NCBI GenBank assembly: GCA_031378845.1
Contig: JANNES010000008.1
Coordinates: 32,924 to 96,923 of the forward strand
Length of the DNA stretch: 64,000 nt
Origin: JAJNPS01 sp031378845
GTDB lineage: Bacteria; Pseudomonadota; Alphaproteobacteria; Rhodobacterales; Rhodobacteraceae
Direction: 5' to 3'
Shown here piece after piece: positions 42,888-51,741 of the stretch. A program made the position numbers and the translations under genes. The first letter of the stretch is position 1; each line of letters begins with the position of its first letter. The notes under the pieces are model-generated. The model made no database searches. It was not told the origin of the DNA and worked only from the letters and a program-made list of their open reading frames with translations.

Positions 42888-43790
42888 ATGGCCATGTCGT
42901 CCGCAACTGCGATCAACCCGTCAGGGGCAAAGCCCAAGCCGTTTTTTGCGCCGGGCCGCGTGCTGATCTACACTTTGCTGATCGTCACCTCGATCTACTA
43001 CCTGATCCCGCTTTATGTGATGATCATCACCTCGCTCAAGGATCTCGATCAGATCCGTGAGGGCAACATCTTCATCCCGACCATGCAGCCGTCGTTTGAT
43101 GCCTGGGTTAAGGCCTGGTCGCAAGCCTGCACCGGATTGAACTGCACGGGCCTTGCGCCGGGCTTTTGGAATTCGGTCTTTATCACCATACCGTCGGTGA
43201 TCGTGTCGATCGCGGTGGCGTCGATCTCGGGCTATTCGCTAGCGAACTGGCCGTTCAAGCTGGCCGAGTGGTGCTTTACCATCCTGCTGGTCGGCTCGTT
43301 CATACCCTATCAGGTCTTTTTGTATCCTCTGGTGATCATCACGCGGGAAATGGGCATATATTCAACGCTTTACGCGGTGATCTTTGTGCACACTGTGTTC
43401 GGCCTGCCGATCTTGACGCTGCTGTTTCGCAACTACTTCGCGTCCTTGCCGGAAGAGCTGTTCAAGGCCGCGCGCGTCGATGGGGCGGGCTACTGGCGCA
43501 TCTTCTTTCGCATTCTTGTGCCGATGTCGCTGCCGATCTTTACGGTGGCCGTGATCTTGCAGGTGACCGGCATCTGGAACGACTTTCTCTTCGGTGTGAT
43601 CTATGCCGGACCGACAAACTATCCGATGACGGTGCAACTCAACAACATCGTCAACTCGTTGCAAGGGGTCAAGGAATACAATGTCGAGATGGCAGCGACC
43701 ATTTTGACGGGCCTTGTCCCGCTCACCATCTATTTCCTCTCTGGCAAGTACTTTGTCCGCGGCATCGCCGCCGGCGCGGTGAAAGGCTGA
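42888..43790 (+). CDS. ABC sugar transporter permease (MalG type)
   Basis: 300 residues, six predicted helices, with EAA loop 'LFKAARVDGAGYWRIFFRIL' and C-terminal 'KYFVRGIAAGAVKG', the usual MalG-type ending that reaches into the ATPase dimer. Forms the channel with the preceding permease. Confidence 0.92.
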   Translation: MAMSSATAINPSGAKPKPFFAPGRVLIYTLLIVTSIYYLIPLYVMIITSLKDLDQIREGNIFIPTMQPSFDAWVKAWSQACTGLNCTGLAPGFWNSVFITIPSVIVSIAVASISGYSLANWPFKLAEWCFTILLVGSFIPYQVFLYPLVIITREMGIYSTLYAVIFVHTVFGLPILTLLFRNYFASLPEELFKAARVDGAGYWRIFFRILVPMSLPIFTVAVILQVTGIWNDFLFGVIYAGPTNYPMTVQLNNIVNSLQGVKEYNVEMAATILTGLVPLTIYFLSGKYFVRGIAAGAVKG

Positions 43791-43796
43791 TACCCC

Positions 43797-44879
43797 GTGA
43801 CCAATTCGATCTCGATCAAGGACCTGACACTGAACTTCGGCGCGGTGTCAGTTCTCAAGAACCTAAACCTGGGTGTCGCGGAGGGCGAGTTTGTCGTGCT
43901 GCTCGGGCCGTCGGGCTGCGGTAAGTCCACGCTGTTGAACTGCCTTGCGGGGCTTTTGGACATTTCCGAGGGCGAGGTCTGGATCAAGAACAAGAATGTC
44001 ACCTGGGCCGAGCCAAGCGAGCGTGGCATTGGCATGGTGTTTCAGTCCTATGCGCTTTACCCGCAGATGACGGTGCGCGGAAACCTGACTTTTGGCCTGA
44101 AAATCGCCAAGATGCCGGCCGCTGAAATTGAAAAGCGCGTGGCGCGAGCGGCGGAAATCTTGCAGATAGGGCCGCTATTGGACCGCAAGCCCGGCGCGCT
44201 GTCCGGTGGCCAGCGCCAACGCGTGGCGATCGGTCGGGCCTTGGTGCGCGATGTGGACGTGTTCTTGTTTGACGAGCCGTTGTCGAACCTGGATGCCAAG
44301 CTTCGCAGCGAACTCCGGGTCGAGATCAAGCGGCTGCATGAACGGCTGAAAAACACCATGGTGTACGTGACCCATGACCAGATCGAGGCCCTGACCCTGG
44401 CGGACCGGATCGCCGTCATGCGAGGCGGCATCATCCAGCAACTGGCCGCCCCGCAAGAGATCTACAACCGTCCTGCCAATCTTTTCGTCGCAGGATTCAT
44501 CGGCAGCCCGTCGATGAATTTCCTACATGGCGCAACTGTTGATGGCGGGCGTGCTTTTCAGTTCGGTGCGACCAAAGTGGATTTGGCGGGCTATGATGGC
44601 GGCGCAATCCTTGATCGCGGCAAAGCCATTCTAGGCCTGCGGCCCGAGCATCTGCTGATCCAGACCAATGCCGAACCGGGCCACACGATTGCAGCCTCGG
44701 TCGAGATTGACGAGCCTATGGGCGCCGACAGTCTGGTCTGGCTCGAGGCCGAGGGCGGCACCAAAATGTCGGTCCGTGTTCCGGTCGAACGGCGCATGGC
44801 AAGAGGCACGAACGTGCATCTGAAGGTGGATGTTTCAAAGGCGTCGATCTTCGACACCGGAACTGAACAACGGGTCTGA
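43797..44879 (+). CDS. ABC sugar transporter ATP-binding protein (MalK/UgpC type)
   Basis: 360-residue ATPase. Walker A 'LLGPSGCGKSTLLNCLAG', signature 'ALSGGQRQRVAIGRAL', Walker B 'DVFLFDEPLSNLDAKLR', H-loop 'YVTHDQIEAL', and a C-terminal MalK-like regulatory domain ('ILGLRPEHLLIQ'). Start is GTG at 43797, six bases after the permease stop. Completes a CUT1 importer. Confidence 0.95.
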   Translation: MTNSISIKDLTLNFGAVSVLKNLNLGVAEGEFVVLLGPSGCGKSTLLNCLAGLLDISEGEVWIKNKNVTWAEPSERGIGMVFQSYALYPQMTVRGNLTFGLKIAKMPAAEIEKRVARAAEILQIGPLLDRKPGALSGGQRQRVAIGRALVRDVDVFLFDEPLSNLDAKLRSELRVEIKRLHERLKNTMVYVTHDQIEALTLADRIAVMRGGIIQQLAAPQEIYNRPANLFVAGFIGSPSMNFLHGATVDGGRAFQFGATKVDLAGYDGGAILDRGKAILGLRPEHLLIQTNAEPGHTIAASVEIDEPMGADSLVWLEAEGGTKMSVRVPVERRMARGTNVHLKVDVSKASIFDTGTEQRV

Positions 44880-44882
44880 GCC

Positions 44883-47288
44883 ATGCTGGATCTTGCTGGT
44901 CTATGGGCCCTTTCGGATGAAAGCGGCCAGTACAATGCTGACCTCACACTGCCGGGTGATGGCATCTCGGCCCTGCATGCCGCAGGCGTGATCGTCGATC
45001 CCTATTTCGGGCGGAACGAATATGACTTGCGCTGGATCTGCCAGCGCAACTGGGTGGCGCAGCGCAGCTTTGCGGTAGACCGGACCGATCTCGTTCTGGT
45101 GATTTCAATGCTGGATACGGTGGCCGCGATCGCGGTCAACGGGGTTCAGGTCCACGCTTCCGACAGCATGTTCCGCAGCTATCGTGCAGATCTGTCCGGG
45201 GTGTTGCGACTTGGCGCCAATGACATTGCGATCACCTTCCGCTCGCCCGCGAAAGAGGCCGATGCGCGGCAGGCGCGCCAGCCCTACTTTGTGCCCTTCA
45301 GCGCCAATAACACTCCGATCCATAACGGAAATATGCTTCGCAAGCCGTCTTGCGACTTTGGCTGGGACTGGAACATCGCGCTGGCAAGTTTCGGGCTTTA
45401 CGGCGACCTGTACCTGGAGCCTCGGACGACGGCGCGGATCGCGTCGGTAGTCGTGTCCCAGGTTCATCGGCCAGGAAGTGCTACGGTGGCCGTGACGGCA
45501 AATATCGAAGGCGAGGCAGAAGGTCAGGCGGTAACAATTTCCCTTTGCGGACAAACCGGCGAGGCAAAGGTGAAACACGGCGCGGCTGTCGCCGAGGTGG
45601 TGATCGATCAGCCGCAACTGTGGTGGCCCGCCGGGCAGGGCGCGCAGGTTCTGCATGATCTCGCCGTGACCCTTGGCGAACAGGTCCAGCATCGCCGGAT
45701 CGGCCTGCGCGACGCCAAGCTGATCGCCGAAAAGGACGCGATCGGCCGCGGCTTCAAGTTTCGCATCAATGACCGCGATATCTTTGCCAGGGGCGCGAAC
45801 TGGATCCCGGCTGATGCCCTGTCCGGCCGGATCACGATCAAAGCCATGCGTGGTCTCTTGCAATCGGCGGTCGATGCAAACATGAACATGATCCGCATCT
45901 GGGGCGGCGGACGGTATGAGCCGACATGGTTCTATGACCTCTGCGACGAATTGGGGCTGATGGTCTGGCAAGATTTCATGTTCTCTTGTCACATCTATCC
46001 GTCGGATGAAGCATTTCTGGCAGATGTGGCGATTGAGGTCCGCCAACAGGCGCAGCGCCTGAACCACCATGCCAGCTTGATCTTGTGGTGCGGTGACAAC
46101 GAACTGATCGGCGCCCTTACCTGGTTCCCGGAAACCCGCGCCAACCGCGATCTTTACCTTGTGGGCTATGACCGGCTGAACCGGACCATTGAACAGGCGT
46201 TAAAGGCAGCTGTGCCGGCGGCTGTCTGGTGGCCTTCGTCGCCCTCTCCGGGGCCGATGGACTTTGGTGATGCTTGGCATGATGACAGCAAGGGTGACAT
46301 GCATTTCTGGTCGGTCTGGCATGAAGGCCGGGACTTTGACCATTACCGCGATGTCTCCCCCCGGTTCTGCTCCGAATTCGGCTTTCAATCCTACCCGTCG
46401 ATGGCGTCCATCCGAAAATTTGCCGATCCGGCCGATTTCAACATCGCCGCCCCGGTGATGGAGAGCCACCAGAAGAATGCGGGCGGCAATGCGCGGATCG
46501 CCGAGACGATGTTCCGCTATTTCCGCTTTCCGGTGGATTTTGAGAATTTCGTTTATCTCAGCCAAGTCCAGCAGGGCTTGGCGATCAAGACCGCCGTCAC
46601 GCATTGGCGCAGCCTCAAACCCCATTGCATGGGCACGCTTTATTGGCAGCTCAACGATACTTGGCCGGTCTGCAGCTGGTCCAGCCTCGACCATGGCGGC
46701 AACTGGAAGCTGTTGCACCATATGGCAAAACAGTTCTTCCAGCCGGTGCTGGTCACGGCAGTTCCGGTGCCGGGCGGGTACGAGATTCGCGCGGTCAACG
46801 ATACCCTTCAGCCGATTGCTCTGACAGTCGAAGCGAGCGCCGTTTCCATGGATGGTTCGACCCGTCACCTGCAGCGCCAGACGGTGGTGGTGGGTCCGGA
46901 CGCCGCAGTCGCCGTCATGCGGATCGCTGCCGATGCCTTGGGTCTAAACGAGATGCTGGCCTATGTCTGGCTCGACGGCAAAGGCCAGCACATTTCGGAC
47001 GATGTGTTTGCGCCGCGCCCGCACAAGTCCTATGATCTTTTACCTGCCAGCCTGAATCATACGATCGCGCACGACGATGCCGGCTGGCAGATCACCATCA
47101 AAGCAAGCGCCTTGGCTCTGTTTGTCGCCGTTGAGGCCGACGTGCCGGGTCGGTTCTCGACAAATGCCTTTTCTTTGTTCCCAAGCCATCCCGCGCGGGT
47201 GACCTTTGTACCAGATGCGCCGGGAGTCTCGCCGCAGTTCACGCTGCGTGACCTTCATTCCGCGACGTGTGCGCGCCCCCAGACCTGA
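44883..47288 (+). CDS. GH2 beta-mannosidase-like glycoside hydrolase
   Basis: 801 residues: sugar-binding jelly roll, immunoglobulin-like domain, then TIM barrel. The acid/base is Glu407 in 'LWCGDNELIG' and the nucleophile Glu498 in 'FCSEFGFQSYPS'; 'CDFGWDWNIALASFGLYGDL' is typical of GH2 beta-mannosidases. No signal peptide, so it acts in the cytosol on imported di- or oligosaccharides. Three bases after the ATPase gene. Specificity for mannose over another beta-glycoside is inferred from family resemblance. Confidence 0.88.
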   Translation: MLDLAGLWALSDESGQYNADLTLPGDGISALHAAGVIVDPYFGRNEYDLRWICQRNWVAQRSFAVDRTDLVLVISMLDTVAAIAVNGVQVHASDSMFRSYRADLSGVLRLGANDIAITFRSPAKEADARQARQPYFVPFSANNTPIHNGNMLRKPSCDFGWDWNIALASFGLYGDLYLEPRTTARIASVVVSQVHRPGSATVAVTANIEGEAEGQAVTISLCGQTGEAKVKHGAAVAEVVIDQPQLWWPAGQGAQVLHDLAVTLGEQVQHRRIGLRDAKLIAEKDAIGRGFKFRINDRDIFARGANWIPADALSGRITIKAMRGLLQSAVDANMNMIRIWGGGRYEPTWFYDLCDELGLMVWQDFMFSCHIYPSDEAFLADVAIEVRQQAQRLNHHASLILWCGDNELIGALTWFPETRANRDLYLVGYDRLNRTIEQALKAAVPAAVWWPSSPSPGPMDFGDAWHDDSKGDMHFWSVWHEGRDFDHYRDVSPRFCSEFGFQSYPSMASIRKFADPADFNIAAPVMESHQKNAGGNARIAETMFRYFRFPVDFENFVYLSQVQQGLAIKTAVTHWRSLKPHCMGTLYWQLNDTWPVCSWSSLDHGGNWKLLHHMAKQFFQPVLVTAVPVPGGYEIRAVNDTLQPIALTVEASAVSMDGSTRHLQRQTVVVGPDAAVAVMRIAADALGLNEMLAYVWLDGKGQHISDDVFAPRPHKSYDLLPASLNHTIAHDDAGWQITIKASALALFVAVEADVPGRFSTNAFSLFPSHPARVTFVPDAPGVSPQFTLRDLHSATCARPQT

Positions 47289-47303
47289 AAATAGGAGCCC
47301 CCG

Positions 47304-48044
47304 ATGTTCGGCTATCAACTTTATTCCTCGCGCAACTTCCCGCCCCTTGGCGACACGTTGGCGATGCTTGCAAAGGCAGGTTACAGCACCGTCGAAGGCT
47401 ATGGCGGCCTGTATGATCATGCGGCGACCCTGGCTGCGCAGCTCAAGGCCAACCACCTGCGGATGCCGACGGGCCACTTTGGCCTGAACATGCTGGAACA
47501 TGAGGTTGCCCACGCCCTGACCTTCGCCACCACCTTGGGGATGGAGCGGATCTATTGCCCCCATATCATGCCCGATGAGCGGCCAAAGGATGCGGCGGGC
47601 TGGCGGGCTTTTGGCGCCCGTCTGGACAAGATCGGCGCGCCCTACCGCGATGCGGGCTTTGGCTTTGGCTGGCACAACCACGATTTCGAATTCGTGGCCC
47701 TGCCAGATGGTACGATCCCGCAAGCGGCGATGCTTGAAGGCGGGCCGAGCCTTGAGTGGGAAATGGACGTCGCCTGGGTCATCCGTGGCGGCGCTGATCC
47801 CAAGGCCTGGATCGCGAAATACGCTGACCGCATTACCGCAGCACATGTCAAGGACATCGCCCCTGCGGGTCAAAACGCCGATGAGGACGGCTGGGCCGAT
47901 GTCGGCCACGGCACTGTCGATTGGGCTGGCCTCGTCAAGGCGCTCCGCGGCGTTGGCTGCCAGCACCTGATCATGGAACATGATAACCCCGCCGACCATC
48001 ACCGCTTTGCGACGCGCTCGCTGGCCTCGGCACAAACCTATTGA
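47304..48044 (+). CDS. TIM-barrel sugar isomerase/epimerase-like protein (rightward operon)
   Basis: 246 residues, xylose-isomerase-like TIM barrel of the hydroxypyruvate isomerase/epimerase group. Candidate metal ligands: 'FGWHNHDFEFVAL', 'LEWEMDVAWV', 'AAHVKDIAP' and 'LIMEHDNPADH'. Not close in sequence to the other barrel at 38196, so it is a second type rather than a copy. Lies between the mannosidase and an oxidoreductase gene. Confidence 0.87.
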   Translation: MFGYQLYSSRNFPPLGDTLAMLAKAGYSTVEGYGGLYDHAATLAAQLKANHLRMPTGHFGLNMLEHEVAHALTFATTLGMERIYCPHIMPDERPKDAAGWRAFGARLDKIGAPYRDAGFGFGWHNHDFEFVALPDGTIPQAAMLEGGPSLEWEMDVAWVIRGGADPKAWIAKYADRITAAHVKDIAPAGQNADEDGWADVGHGTVDWAGLVKALRGVGCQHLIMEHDNPADHHRFATRSLASAQTY

Positions 48045-48052
48045 GGATGACC

Positions 48053-49186
48053 ATGAGCAATCTCGGTATCGGCATCATCGGATGCGGCAACATCTCGGCG
48101 GCTTATCTTCGGCTGGCACCATCGTTCAAGGGGCTGCAAGTCCGCGCCGTCGCGGACATGAACATGGACGTGGCCAAGGCGCGGGCGGCGGAGTTCAACG
48201 TCAAGGCGCAGTCGGTCGATGACCTTTTGGCCAACCCCGACATCGACGTCATCATCAACCTGACCATCCCGGATGCGCATTTCGGCGTGACCAGGCGGAT
48301 CCTCGAGGCAGGCAAGCACGCCTATTCCGAAAAGCCCCTGGTTCTGACCCTGGACGAAGGCGAAACGCTCCGGGCGTTGGCCAAATCCAAGGGACTGTCG
48401 GTCGGCTGTGCCCCCGATACCATCCTTGGCGGCGCACATCAGCAGGCCCGGGCCCTCATCGACGAGGGCCGCATCGGCACGATCACTGCAGGCTCTGCCG
48501 CCGTCCTGAACCATGGCATGGAGCACTGGCACCCGAACCCGGATTTCTTTTTCCTGCCGGGTGCTGGGCCGATGCTGGACCTTGGGCCGTATTACGTGGC
48601 GAACCTGATCAACCTTATCGGCCCGGTGAAACGTGTGGGTGCGCTGACCTCGTCGGCGCAATCGTCCCGCACCATCACCAATGGTCCGCGCAATGGCGAA
48701 ACCGTCCCTGTCAAGACCCCGACCAACATCCATGCCCTGCTGGAGTTTGCCTCGGGTGCTACGGTGACCCTGTCGACCAGCTGGGACGTCTACGCCCACA
48801 AGCGCGCCAACATGGAGCTTTACGGCACCGAAGGCGCGATCATTGTCCCCGATCCCAACATGTTCTCCGGCACGATCGAGGTGGCGGGCCGCGACGGCAA
48901 GTTTGCGGTGGTGACGCCCTGGCAGCATCCGTTGGGTATCTTCAACTCTGACCACCCCAATGCAGGGCCGCATGCCAACTATCGCACCGCAGGCCTTGCC
49001 GACATGGTGGCGGCCCTGCAGGTCGGTCGTGATGCGCGCTGTTCGCTGGACCGTGCGCTGCACGGGGTCGAGGTGATGACGGCCTGCCTCAAATCCGGCG
49101 AGACGGGGCAGTTCGTCACGATGACGACAACGTGCACGCGCCCTGCCGCCCTTGGGCCGATCGAGGCCGCGGCGCTGATGGCCTGA
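48053..49186 (+). CDS. Gfo/Idh/MocA family oxidoreductase (rightward operon)
   Basis: 377-residue NAD(P)-dependent dehydrogenase. Rossmann motif 'IGIIGCGNISAAYLRLAP', EKP motif 'AYSEKPLVLTLDEG', and 'MLDLGPYYVANLINL' in the catalytic helix. The ATG at 48053 has GAGG at good spacing; upstream in-frame starts at 48041-48047 are less likely. Partners the adjacent TIM barrel as a second oxidoreductase/isomerase pair of the locus. Confidence 0.9.
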   Translation: MSNLGIGIIGCGNISAAYLRLAPSFKGLQVRAVADMNMDVAKARAAEFNVKAQSVDDLLANPDIDVIINLTIPDAHFGVTRRILEAGKHAYSEKPLVLTLDEGETLRALAKSKGLSVGCAPDTILGGAHQQARALIDEGRIGTITAGSAAVLNHGMEHWHPNPDFFFLPGAGPMLDLGPYYVANLINLIGPVKRVGALTSSAQSSRTITNGPRNGETVPVKTPTNIHALLEFASGATVTLSTSWDVYAHKRANMELYGTEGAIIVPDPNMFSGTIEVAGRDGKFAVVTPWQHPLGIFNSDHPNAGPHANYRTAGLADMVAALQVGRDARCSLDRALHGVEVMTACLKSGETGQFVTMTTTCTRPAALGPIEAAALMA

Positions 49187-49216
49187 TCCGAAACCTCCCG
49201 ACCGGATCGGTCGCGT

Positions 49217-49254
49217 GGGCGGGCCAGTTGGGGGACTGGCCTGCCCGCCCTTTA
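49217..49254 (+). terminator. GC-rich hairpin between oxidoreductase and GH43 genes
   Basis: GGGCGGGCCAGT (49217-49228) pairs with ACTGGCC and GCCCGCCC (49235-49250) with a small bulge, followed by TTTAT. It may partly end or attenuate transcription before the GH43 gene. Confidence 0.5.
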
Positions 49255-49269
49255 TCAGAGGAGCATCCC

Positions 49270-50841
49270 ATGCTGGAAAATCCTGTCTTGCGTGGTTTCA
49301 ACGCCGATCCAAGCTTTTGCCGGGTCGGGCAGGATTACTACATCGCGACCTCCACCTTTGAGTGGTATCCGGGTGTGCAGATCCATCACAGCCGGGATCT
49401 GGTCAACTGGACCTTGGTCGCGCGGCCCTTGCGGCGTGCCATCCAGCTTGACATGCGCGGCAACCCTGACAGCTGCGGCATCTGGGCACCCTGCCTCAGC
49501 CATGCCGATGGCAAGTTCTGGCTGGTCTACACGGATGTCAAACGTCTGGATGGCGCCTTCAAGGATGCCCATAACTGCGTCGTCACCTGCGCGACGGTAG
49601 AGGGCGACTGGTCCGACCCGATCTATGTAAATTCTTCGGGTTTCGACCCCTCGCTGTTTCATGACGCGGACGGCCGCAAATGGTTCACCAACATGCGCTG
49701 GAACCATCGGGGCAAGGGCACAGGGCTCAATCCCGCGCATGACGCTTTTGACGGGATCGAGCTGCAGGAATGGCACCCGACGCGCGGGCTGATGGGGCCT
49801 GTAAAGACGATTTACACCGGCACCGATCTGGGCCTGACCGAGGCGCCGCATGTCTTTGCCCGCAACGGCTGGTACTATCTGACCACCGCCGAAGGCGGCA
49901 CAGGCTACGACCATGCCGTAACCTTGGCGCGATCACGCGATATCACTGGCCCCTATGAGACCCATCCCCAAAAGCACGTCATCACCGCACGCTTCGACCC
50001 GGACAACCCGATCCAGCGGATGGGTCATGGCCAATATGTCGAAGGCCATGATGGGCGATATTGGCACAGCTATCTCTGCGGGCGACCACAGATAGGTCCG
50101 CGTGGATGCTTTTGCGCGACAGGCCGCGAGACCGGGCTTGCCGAGGTCGTCTGGCGCGATGACTGGCTCTGGCTCAAAGATGGCGGCACGCTTGCGCCGG
50201 CCACGATTGATCTGCCCACGCCGCGCCGTCCCCCAATGCCGGTCTCGCGCGACTTTCAAGGGTCCGACCTGCCGCCCGAGTTTCAATGGCTGCGTACCCC
50301 TTACCCCGAGCGCTTGTTCACCCTGATCGGCGATGCCTTGCGCCTGACGGGGCGCGAAAGCCTTGGGTCGTGGTTTGAGCAATGCCTTGTTGCGCGACGG
50401 CAGCAAGAGCCCGCCTATCGCGCAGGGGCTGTCTTTGAGGCAGATCCACCATCCTGGCAGCAGGCAGCAGGGCTGATCACCTATTACAACCGCCACAAGT
50501 TCCACGCCGCATTGATCACGCGTGAGGCAGGCGCGCGCGTCGTCACGCTTGTCTCGTGCCTCGGCGACTGGCCGGGAGAGGGGCTGACCTTTCATGGCCA
50601 GGTGCCGGTGCCCGATGGCCCCGTCCGGATTGATGTGGCCGTCGATGGCCCGCGCCAGCAGTTCGCCGTAGACGGCATGGCCATCGGCCCCATGCTGGAT
50701 GCGTCGATCATCTCGGACGAAGGGGGCAGGGGAGAGCACGCATCATTTACCGGCGCTTTTGTCGGTGTCGTGGCGTATGATATGACCGGGCAGGGCTGGA
50801 CGGCGGATGTCACGCGGTTTGATTATGCCGATGCGATTTGA
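49270..50841 (+). CDS. GH43 glycoside hydrolase (beta-xylosidase/arabinofuranosidase-like)
   Basis: 523 residues: five-bladed beta-propeller followed by a C-terminal beta-sandwich. Catalytic residues of GH43: base Asp13 in 'GFNADPSFCRVG', pKa-modulating Asp126 in 'SSGFDPSLFHDADG', acid Glu191 in 'GLTEAPHVFARNGWYY'. No signal peptide, so a cytosolic enzyme for imported oligosaccharides. ATG at 49270; the frame is open upstream but overlaps the preceding gene. Xylosidase or arabinofuranosidase activity is most common in this subgroup. Confidence 0.9.
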   Translation: MLENPVLRGFNADPSFCRVGQDYYIATSTFEWYPGVQIHHSRDLVNWTLVARPLRRAIQLDMRGNPDSCGIWAPCLSHADGKFWLVYTDVKRLDGAFKDAHNCVVTCATVEGDWSDPIYVNSSGFDPSLFHDADGRKWFTNMRWNHRGKGTGLNPAHDAFDGIELQEWHPTRGLMGPVKTIYTGTDLGLTEAPHVFARNGWYYLTTAEGGTGYDHAVTLARSRDITGPYETHPQKHVITARFDPDNPIQRMGHGQYVEGHDGRYWHSYLCGRPQIGPRGCFCATGRETGLAEVVWRDDWLWLKDGGTLAPATIDLPTPRRPPMPVSRDFQGSDLPPEFQWLRTPYPERLFTLIGDALRLTGRESLGSWFEQCLVARRQQEPAYRAGAVFEADPPSWQQAAGLITYYNRHKFHAALITREAGARVVTLVSCLGDWPGEGLTFHGQVPVPDGPVRIDVAVDGPRQQFAVDGMAIGPMLDASIISDEGGRGEHASFTGAFVGVVAYDMTGQGWTADVTRFDYADAI

Positions 50842-50898
50842 TCAGATCTTGATTGCCTGCAGCGTCCGGGGGTAACTGTCCCCCGAGGGGGACGACCG

Positions 50899-51558
50899 AT
50901 GGACGCCGAGAGCCGAAAGATACCCAACCACGAGGTGACCTATGCGCGGCTTCGCGACATGATCCTTTATGGCCATCTCGCGCCTGGTGCGCCCGTGACC
51001 ATCCAAGGATTGATCGCCGATCTGGGTGCGGGAATGACCCCCGTGCGCGAGGCGATACGCCGCTTGACGGCCGAAGGCGCGCTCTTGCCGCAGGGCAACC
51101 GGCGCGTTGCGGTGCCGCAACTGACGGCTGCGCTTTTGGAGCAGATTGCGTTTGCGCGCCTGACGATCGAGCCGAAACTGGCCGAACTCGCCGCAAGCCA
51201 GATGACATCCCAGCTTATTGACCGTTTGCAAGCCATTGATAACGCTGTTGACCGCGCCATCCGTTCGGGCAATATCCCCGCCTATCTGGAAGCCAACCAC
51301 GCCTTTCATTTCGCACTTTATGAGGCATCCGAGGCGGCGGTTCTGGTGGATATGGCACGGTCCCTGTGGCTGCGCTTTGGCCCGTCCTTGCGGGTGGTTT
51401 GTGCGCGCTATGGTTCCAGCGCGTTGCCTGACCGGCATTCAGAGGCGCTGGCCGCGATGCGGGCGGGGGACGCGCGGGCCCTGTCTGCGGCTATCGCGCG
51501 CGACATTGCGGACGGCGTGGATCAGGTGAGGCTGGCGATTTCCGACAACGAAATCTGA
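50899..51558 (+). CDS. GntR family transcriptional regulator (FCD type)
   Basis: 219 residues: N-terminal winged helix 'TYARLRDMILYGHLAPGAPV' and 'GMTPVREAIRRLTAEGAL', then an all-helical FCD effector domain with 'FHFALYEASE' and C-terminal 'RHSEALAAMRAGD', where His and Asp may bind a metal and a carboxylate ligand. Could control the GH43 end of the sugar locus or the next aminotransferase gene; both are inferences. Confidence 0.9.
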   Translation: MDAESRKIPNHEVTYARLRDMILYGHLAPGAPVTIQGLIADLGAGMTPVREAIRRLTAEGALLPQGNRRVAVPQLTAALLEQIAFARLTIEPKLAELAASQMTSQLIDRLQAIDNAVDRAIRSGNIPAYLEANHAFHFALYEASEAAVLVDMARSLWLRFGPSLRVVCARYGSSALPDRHSEALAAMRAGDARALSAAIARDIADGVDQVRLAISDNEI

Positions 51559-51647
51559 TCCCAAGCGGGTGAGATTCTGCCCAATCACGGGGCTGTCGCG
51601 CCGCGATTCCCACAGATATTCTTTCACCGTTGGAAAAGCGCAGGCGG

Positions 51648-51689
51648 AATTTGATCAAATTTCTTGAAGCCTCGCGCATTTGATCATAT
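51648..51689. promoter_or_regulatory. Two TTTGATCA-centred palindromic sites upstream of the aminotransferase gene
   Basis: AATTTGATCAAATT (51648-51661) is a perfect 14-bp palindrome, and ATTTGATCATAT (51678-51689) is a close second copy; centres are about 29 bp apart. They sit 53-94 bp before the ATG at 51742, a sensible operator place. The regulator is unknown; the adjacent GntR-type protein is a candidate. Confidence 0.5.
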
Positions 51690-51741
51690 TCTAGCGCCGA
51701 GCCGGGGCTCTTCGCTCCGCTGCAATCGCAAGAGGTCCGCC

